A stretch of 10,048 nt of DNA, from contig JAEUIX010000273.1 in the NCBI GenBank assembly GCA_016794945.1, positions 1 to 10,048 of the forward strand. Reading direction: 5' to 3'. Below the pieces are notes generated by a model. That model searched no databases, was not told the DNA's origin, and saw nothing but the letters and a program-made list of their open reading frames with translations. The translations under genes were made by a program, and so were the position numbers. Positions 6,588-10,048 of this stretch are shown piece by piece. This DNA comes from Phycisphaerae bacterium. Lineage in GTDB: Bacteria; Planctomycetota; Phycisphaerae; Phycisphaerales; UBA1924. How positions within the stretch are numbered: the stretch's first letter is position 1; every line of letters starts with the position of its first letter.

Positions 6588-6603
6588 CGATGGGAGCCTG
6601 TCC

Positions 6604-7872
6604 ATGAAGCGTTCATTGGTGGTGACGGCGTCGTTGCTGGCGATGGTGAGCGGCGGCGCGATGGCGCTGAGCCCGGGCATGACCCCTCAGCCGGAGATTC
6701 GGCGCGAGGGGGCCGGGGACCGGCGGGCGGCGCTGGCCAAGATGGAACTGCAGCCGTTCAAGTTCGAATTGCTGTCCGGCCTGACGGACTACACCAACGG
6801 CGCTGCGCCGACGGCCGAATCGCTCAAGGGCAAGGTGGTGCTGATCGCGACGTGGCAGGCGTGGCAGCCGGCGTCGCAGACGCTGCTGGGCCGCCTGGAG
6901 GCGCTGAGCGTCAAGCACGGCAAGGACGGGCTGGTGGTGCTGGGCGTTCACGACGCCCGCAAGTGGGACATGGCGACGGCGATGGCCGCCGAGAAGGGCG
7001 CGAAGTTCCTGATGGCCCGCGACGGCGACGGCGCCCTGCGCAAGGGCCTGATGGTCGACGCCGATCCGGACCTGTACCTGGTGGACCGTGCGGGCAACCT
7101 GCGGTTCGCTGACTTCGAGTCCGACGTGCTCGAGCGTGCGGTGGAGTTGACCGTCGGCGAAACGGCCGAGTCGGCCGCCGCGGTGCCCAAGCAGCTCGCT
7201 GATGCCGAGCGGGCCGCCCGCGAAGCCGCGGGCCGCACGACCGCGATCGACGGCGCGGCCGGTGCACGGACGAAGGTCAAGACGGTCTTCGCGCCGCCCA
7301 GCGCCGAGCAGTACGAGACCGCGTTGTGGCCGAAGAAGAACGAGGACCAGCAGCTGAGCTCGTCGGCGACCGACGTGCAGGGCCAGAAGTGGCCGGGCGA
7401 TTTCACCAAGGGCGAGTGGCTCAGCGACAAGCCGGACTACCTCGGCAAGGTGGTCATCGTGGACTTCTGGGCGACGTGGTGCGCCCCGTGCATGCGCTCC
7501 AAGCCGCTGCTGGAGGACATGCAGCACAAGCTGAAGGACGATCTGGTCATCATCGGCGTCAGCGGCTACGGCTCGGATGAGAAGAACAAGCTGCAGGTGC
7601 AGCAGTTCATGCGACACCATCCCGACTCGCCGCTGACCCACATCTTCGACACCAACGGCGAGATCTCCAAGGCCGTTCAGGTCCGAGGCCTGCCGACCTG
7701 CTTCATCATCTCGACCGACGGCACGGTCCGCTGGCAGGGCAACCCGCTGGACCCGTCCTTCCGCAAGGTCGCCGAGGCGATCATCGCACAGGACCCGGGC
7801 GTCAAGGCCCGGCGGACCGCCGAGGCCAAGGCGGCCGGCGCCGCTCGCGGCGGCGTGGCCCAGCCGAACTGA
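6604..7872 (+). CDS. Exported protein with tandem thioredoxin-like domains, first degenerate, second WCAPC
   Basis: A 422-residue protein with a Sec signal peptide (MKRSLVVTASLLAMVSGG, likely cut after Ala21 in AMA-LSP), so it acts outside the cytoplasmic membrane. Domain 1 (about 52-185) has the thioredoxin/TlpA layout GKVVLIATW...VVLGVH...LYLVDRAGNLRF, but where WCxxC should be it reads WQAWQPAS (84-91), with no cysteine; Pro155 keeps the cis-proline place. A linker rich in Ala, Arg and Glu (about 186-260) follows. Domain 2 (about 265-395) has GKVVIVDFWATWCAPC with Cys293 and Cys296, VIIGVSG, the cis-Pro364 in GLPTCF and ISTDGTVRWQG, like TlpA/ResA-type reductases. Cys366 follows the cis-proline by two and is an unusual extra cysteine. 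Probable role: thiol-disulfide exchange on exported proteins or cytochrome c maturation; partner unknown. Start set by GGGAG 7 nt upstream and the signal peptide. It ends 26 nt before a strong terminator. Confidence 0.92.
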   Translation: MKRSLVVTASLLAMVSGGAMALSPGMTPQPEIRREGAGDRRAALAKMELQPFKFELLSGLTDYTNGAAPTAESLKGKVVLIATWQAWQPASQTLLGRLEALSVKHGKDGLVVLGVHDARKWDMATAMAAEKGAKFLMARDGDGALRKGLMVDADPDLYLVDRAGNLRFADFESDVLERAVELTVGETAESAAAVPKQLADAERAAREAAGRTTAIDGAAGARTKVKTVFAPPSAEQYETALWPKKNEDQQLSSSATDVQGQKWPGDFTKGEWLSDKPDYLGKVVIVDFWATWCAPCMRSKPLLEDMQHKLKDDLVIIGVSGYGSDEKNKLQVQQFMRHHPDSPLTHIFDTNGEISKAVQVRGLPTCFIISTDGTVRWQGNPLDPSFRKVAEAIIAQDPGVKARRTAEAKAAGAARGGVAQPN

Positions 7873-7898
7873 CTTGGGCGCGACTCTCGCTACGCTCC

Positions 7899-7926
7899 AC
7901 GCCGGCCCCCGGAGGCCGGCGTTTTT
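7899..7926 (+). terminator. Intrinsic terminator after the thioredoxin-like gene
   Basis: ACGCCGGCC (7899-7907) and GGCCGGCGT (7914-7922) form a perfect 9-bp stem around a 6-nt loop, followed by a run of T to 7926. It starts 26 nt after the stop codon. This is the only classic intrinsic terminator seen in the window. The T-tract ends 4 nt before the trmL Shine-Dalgarno. Confidence 0.88.
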
Positions 7927-7930
7927 CATT

Positions 7931-7935
7931 GGGAG
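7931..7935 (+). promoter_or_regulatory. Shine-Dalgarno that sets the trmL start
   Basis: GGGAG lies 5 nt before the GTG at 7941. An upstream TTG (7929) is in frame but would place the start inside the end of the terminator region without a ribosome site of its own. Confidence 0.55.
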
Positions 7936-7940
7936 TCGAC

Positions 7941-8525
7941 GTGCAGGCGCCAGCATCCAACTCGCCGATCCTCCCCAACGACGGTGGCGTCGCGGCCGGG
8001 CCGCTGCTGCACATCGTGCTGCACGAGCCGGAGATCCCTAACAACACGGGCAACATCGGGCGTACGTGTGTGGCCGCCGGCTGTGCGCTGCACCTGATCC
8101 GCCCACTGGGGTTCAGCACCTCGGTCAAGGCTCTGCGGCGCGCGGGTCTGGACTACTGGCCGAGGCTCGCGCCGGTTGAGCACGAGAGCTTCGATCACTA
8201 CTTGGGCACGGCCCATCCCGAGCGGCTGTGGCTCTTCACGACCAAATCGGCTCGCCCGATGTTCGATGCGACGATCGACCCGGGCGACCACCTGGTGTTC
8301 GGCAAGGAGACCCGCGGGTTGCCGGACGAGTTCCTGGCGCGGTTCCCGGACCGGCTTGTGAGTCTGCCGATGCTCCCGGGGGAACGGTCGCTCAACCTCG
8401 CGACGGCCGTCTGCGCCGCGGTCTACGTGGGGGTGGGCGACATGCGGCGCCGGGGACTGGCCAGGCTGAGCCCGGACGGTCGGCTCGCGTCGTGGACGCG
8501 TGCACAGCGGCCGGGCGGGGCGTAA
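7941..8525 (+). CDS. trmL: tRNA (cytidine/uridine-34-2'-O)-methyltransferase
   Basis: Methylates the ribose 2'-OH of the wobble nucleotide in leucine tRNAs, using S-adenosylmethionine; a minimal SPOUT enzyme acting as a dimer in the cytoplasm. The 194 residues align with E. coli TrmL (157) from LLHIVLHEPEIPNNTGNIGRTC (starting at 22) through RPLGF (54-58), LRRAGLDYW (66-73), FGKETRGLP (120-128) and LPMLPGERSLNLATAV (142-157), covering the three SPOUT motifs including the ERSLN segment. Two additions frame the core: about 20 residues of Pro/Gly/Ala-rich N-terminus before LLHIVL and about 25 residues at the C-terminus (RRRGLARLSPDGRLASW). The GTG at 7941 is chosen for its GGGAG site. A start nearer LLHIVL is not offered by any good start codon. 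The gene lies directly behind a terminator, so it needs read-through or a promoter inside the preceding gene. The next gene begins 10 nt after its stop. Confidence 0.95.
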   Translation: MQAPASNSPILPNDGGVAAGPLLHIVLHEPEIPNNTGNIGRTCVAAGCALHLIRPLGFSTSVKALRRAGLDYWPRLAPVEHESFDHYLGTAHPERLWLFTTKSARPMFDATIDPGDHLVFGKETRGLPDEFLARFPDRLVSLPMLPGERSLNLATAVCAAVYVGVGDMRRRGLARLSPDGRLASWTRAQRPGGA

Positions 8526-8528
8526 TCT
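8523..8528 (+). promoter_or_regulatory. TANNNT box 7 nt before the small lipoprotein start (possible leaderless promoter)
   Basis: TAATCT overlaps the trmL stop codon and ends 7 nt before the ATG at 8536. TGCACA (8501-8506) lies 16 nt upstream and matches four bases of the TTGACA consensus, so this is the best supported of the three start-proximal boxes. The gene otherwise has only a weak GGA as ribosome site. Confidence 0.4.
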
Positions 8529-8535
8529 TGGACCG

Positions 8536-8775
8536 ATGCTAAGGGGTCCGAGAATCAGTCGGTGTGATCCACGCCGCGCGGCGGCAATGGCGGCGACGGT
8601 CGGGATGGTGCTGCTGACGGGGTGCGCCCGCCCGCTTCTGTCGCCGGAGGAAGAGCGCACGCCGTTCGACCGGTACGACGGCATCCGCAACCAGTACGCG
8701 CCGCAGCAGACGGAGAACGAGTACGGTCGGCTGAAGCCGAACCTCAAGGGGCGTCTGGCGCCGAAGATTGAGTAG
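8536..8775 (+). CDS. Small lipoprotein of unknown function
   Basis: A 79-residue protein. An arginine-rich start (RGPRISRCDPRR) is followed by a hydrophobic stretch and the lipobox LTGC, giving Cys30 as the likely lipidated residue and a mature part of 50 residues. The mature part is polar and has no fold motif I know: a PLLSPEEERTPFDRYDGIRNQYAPQ-like segment, then an acidic ENEYGRLKP and a basic tail ending in APKIE. RTPFDRYD is the most family-like piece, reminiscent of short planctomycete lipoproteins I cannot name. The ATG at 8536 is needed for the positive charges of the signal peptide; an ATG at 8587 would leave a signal too short and without basic residues. It begins 10 nt after trmL but may have its own start-proximal promoter. 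The lipobox makes the gene credible despite its length. Confidence 0.75.
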   Translation: MLRGPRISRCDPRRAAAMAATVGMVLLTGCARPLLSPEEERTPFDRYDGIRNQYAPQQTENEYGRLKPNLKGRLAPKIE

Positions 8776-8885
8776 GCCGCGGCGCTCGGGCTTCGTTCGT
8801 ACCGCGTGGAAGTGAGTCTGGGCCGAGGATCGCTATTTGCGAAGCAGGCGTGGCCGGGAATCCGATGCAAATGTACTTTTCATCC

Positions 8886-8889
8886 GGAG
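8886..8889 (+). promoter_or_regulatory. Shine-Dalgarno that sets the amidase start
   Basis: GGAG lies 5 nt before the ATG at 8895. In-frame GTG 8850, ATG 8865 and ATG 8871 lie upstream but have no such site, and the stretch 8830-8885 is richer in A and T than its surroundings, as expected of a promoter and leader rather than coding sequence. Confidence 0.5.
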
Positions 8890-8894
8890 CCAAC

Positions 8895-9560
8895 ATGCCA
8901 CGCAGCGCCCGCCAGTCCGGTCCCGTCCACGGCGGTCTTCAGCGCGCCCGCGTTGTCTGGCTCAGTCTGCTGGCGGCGATGACGTGCACGGGGGGCATGC
9001 TGCTCGCCCTGGACGGCAAGCCCGCCCCGCGGACCGACGGCCTGTCGCTGCCGCTGACGGCGACGAGCACGGTGACCGTGCTGGAGCCGATCTTCCGGAC
9101 CAAGTCGCCAATCGCGCAGGGCCAGTGGAAGGCGATCGTGATCCACCACTCGGGCTCACCGGTGGGCACGCCGGGGAAGCTCGAGGAGGAGCATCGAGCC
9201 CGACAGTTCAAGGGACTCGGGCATCACTTCCTGATCGGCAACGGCAACGGCATGGACGACGGCGAGCTGCACGTGGGCTACCGGTGGCTGGAGCAGCGTG
9301 CCGGCGCGCACGCCGGCGGCGCGGAGGGCGACTGGTACAACCGCAACGCCGTGTCGATCTGCCTGATCGGTGACGGGGAGCGCCAGCAGTTCACCCGCGC
9401 TCAGATGGCCCGACTGGCGGAACTGGTCGGCGCGCTGTGCGCGGACCTGGACATCCCGCCCGAGCGGGTGTTGCTGCACAACGAGATCGCCCCCACCGCC
9501 GACCCCGGCAAGCACTTCCACGCCGCCTGGCTCCGCCAGCGTCTGGCGGGCGGCCGCTGA
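8895..9560 (+). CDS. Membrane-anchored N-acetylmuramoyl-L-alanine amidase (amidase_2/PGRP type)
   Basis: A 221-residue zinc hydrolase expected to cut the bond between N-acetylmuramic acid and L-alanine of peptidoglycan. A basic N-terminus and a hydrophobic segment (about 19-39) form a signal peptide or anchor, so the enzyme faces the periplasm. The catalytic domain (about 75-221) shows AIVIHHSGSP with zinc ligand His84, GLGHHFLIGNGNGMDDG (107-123), NRNAVSICLIGDG (149-161) with the family's invariant Asn-x-x-Ser-Ile pattern, FTRAQMARLAELVGALC, and LLHNEIAPTADPGKHF with His195 and Asp203 as the other two ligands. Thr201 takes the place of the catalytic lysine of AmpD and T7 lysozyme, as in animal PGRP amidases that are active. 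The anchor argues against cytoplasmic AmpD, so a role in wall turnover or division is more likely than muropeptide recycling. It stands alone, 119 nt after the small lipoprotein. Confidence 0.9.
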   Translation: MPRSARQSGPVHGGLQRARVVWLSLLAAMTCTGGMLLALDGKPAPRTDGLSLPLTATSTVTVLEPIFRTKSPIAQGQWKAIVIHHSGSPVGTPGKLEEEHRARQFKGLGHHFLIGNGNGMDDGELHVGYRWLEQRAGAHAGGAEGDWYNRNAVSICLIGDGERQQFTRAQMARLAELVGALCADLDIPPERVLLHNEIAPTADPGKHFHAAWLRQRLAGGR

Positions 9561-9895
9561 CCCAATCTCGGACCTCCGGTGGACCCGGGGATTCTCCGAT
9601 CCGCCTGCGCGGGCTGGGGAGGGCGTTGCAGTCGTCCGGATGGGAAATGTCCCGATTCGCTCGTGCGTTGCTCTGGTGCCGCACCGGGCGGGTCCGTCGG
9701 CCGATGTTCTCCCGCGGACGGGGCGAACCGCGGCGGCGGCCCGGCCGAATAGCCTGCCGACGCGGATGGTCGCGTTCGGTTATCATCCCGACCGCCCGGA
9801 CGAGAGACTAAACTGTGAACCTGGGCGCTTCATCGTCGGCCGCTGTGCTCAAGGCCGCATCGTCGTCGCCAAGCAGTCGGAGGCCCGGCCCGCCC
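9561..9895 (+). other. Gene-free stretch before the kinase gene
   Basis: About 335 nt without a supported gene. Open frames cross it on both strands but their translations are arginine- and proline-rich and resemble no family. There is no T-tailed hairpin for the amidase message. Possible signals are TATCAT (9781-9786), five of six bases of the -10 consensus, with no good -35, and TAAACT at 9809-9814. From 9815 the sequence could be coding if the kinase uses the upstream GTG. Confidence 0.5.
9781..9786 (+). promoter_or_regulatory. Possible -10 box for the kinase gene
   Basis: TATCAT differs from TATAAT in one base, a rare match in this GC-rich region. Transcription from about 9793 would leave a leader reaching either kinase start (9815 or 9896). 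No -35 hexamer at normal spacing was seen. Confidence 0.3.
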
Positions 9896-10048
9896 GTGCA
9901 GATCTACAAGCCAGGTGAACTCGTCGAGGGATACCGGGTCATGGCCGTGCTCGGCCGAGGGGCGGCTTCGGTCATCTACTTGATCCAGGACCCCAAGAGC
10001 AAGCAGATCTGGGCCCTGAAGCACGTGGCGCGCGAGACGGAGAAGGAC
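9896..10048 (+). CDS. Ser/Thr protein kinase, N-terminal fragment (cut by the window end)
   Basis: The first 51 residues of a Hanks-type (eukaryotic-like) protein kinase; the rest lies beyond the window. Visible are YRVMAVLGRGAASVIYLIQD, the glycine-rich loop (Gly-Arg-Gly-Ala-Ala-Ser-Val, with Ser for the third glycine), and ALKHV, where the lysine (residue 43) is the ATP-binding lysine of subdomain II. The QDPKSKQIWALKH stretch resembles a kinase type I recall from Phycisphaerae. Nothing can be said about the catalytic loop, membrane segments or target. Start: the GTG at 9896 has GGAGG (9879-9883) 12 nt upstream and begins MQIYKPGELVEGYRV, a natural kinase opening. An in-frame GTG at 9815 with GAGAG 8 nt upstream would add 27 Ser/Ala/Pro-rich residues and cannot be excluded. 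Confidence 0.85.
   Translation, partial: MQIYKPGELVEGYRVMAVLGRGAASVIYLIQDPKSKQIWALKHVARETEKD

Noticed and set aside
6613..7956. Minus-strand frame opposite the thioredoxin-like gene
   Set aside because: The plus-strand frame has a signal peptide, WCAPC site and ribosome site; the antisense frame reads as His/Arg/Leu repeats.
7926..8870. Minus-strand frame opposite trmL and the small lipoprotein
   Set aside because: It is antisense to trmL, whose SPOUT motifs are unmistakable, and shows no motif of its own.
9300..9317. Inverted repeat GCCGGCG-CGCA-CGCCGGC inside the amidase gene
   Set aside because: It encodes an ordinary Ala/Gly-rich surface stretch of the protein; such GC stems inside coding sequence are expected at this composition.
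9809..9814. TAAACT directly before the upstream kinase GTG as a leaderless promoter
   Set aside because: The box touches the GTG at 9815, so transcription would start inside the reading frame; the distance differs from the 5-7 nt seen for the other three genes.

Overview
The window is about 70% GC, densely coded on both strands, and looks chromosomal, with no insertion sequences, CRISPR array, tRNA or rRNA. The best guess for the host is a planctomycete, probably class Phycisphaerae. The clues are a truncated Ser/Thr kinase beginning with a P-loop followed by a QDPKSKQIWALKH stretch, two lipoproteins of the uncharacterised kind common in that phylum, and the GC content. This placement is an inference from recalled sequence patterns, not a search.

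Left part (1-2586): a minus-strand membrane protein of the HTTM type and a plus-strand medium-chain dehydrogenase are transcribed divergently from a 134-nt gap. The dehydrogenase keeps its structural zinc site but has lost two catalytic-zinc residues. Middle (2587-5494, minus strand): a lipoprotein of unknown function, undecaprenyl-diphosphatase (uppP) and an E. coli-type phosphoglycerate dehydrogenase (serA) lie in that order. uppP and serA are 28 nt apart and are likely co-transcribed.

Right part (5582-10048, plus strand): a TrmH/SpoU-type RNA methyltransferase diverges from the lipoprotein. It is followed by an exported protein with two thioredoxin folds, the first without its CxxC and the second with an intact WCAPC. 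A clear intrinsic terminator follows, then trmL (tRNA wobble 2'-O-methyltransferase), a 79-residue lipoprotein, a membrane-anchored amidase_2/PGRP-type peptidoglycan amidase, a gene-free stretch of about 335 nt, and the start of the kinase gene, cut by the window end.

The genes do not form one pathway. Themes are cell envelope (UppP, amidase, lipoproteins, exported thioredoxin protein), RNA modification (two SPOUT enzymes) and serine synthesis. Translation signals fall into two classes. Six genes have a GGAG-like Shine-Dalgarno 5-10 nt from the start. Three others have no such site but carry a TANNNT box 5-7 nt before the start codon, which suggests leaderless transcripts. No clear new multi-gene system is visible. 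The most interesting points are the altered dehydrogenase active site, the paired dead/live thioredoxin domains, the leaderless pattern and the terminator that ends 4 nt before the trmL ribosome site.
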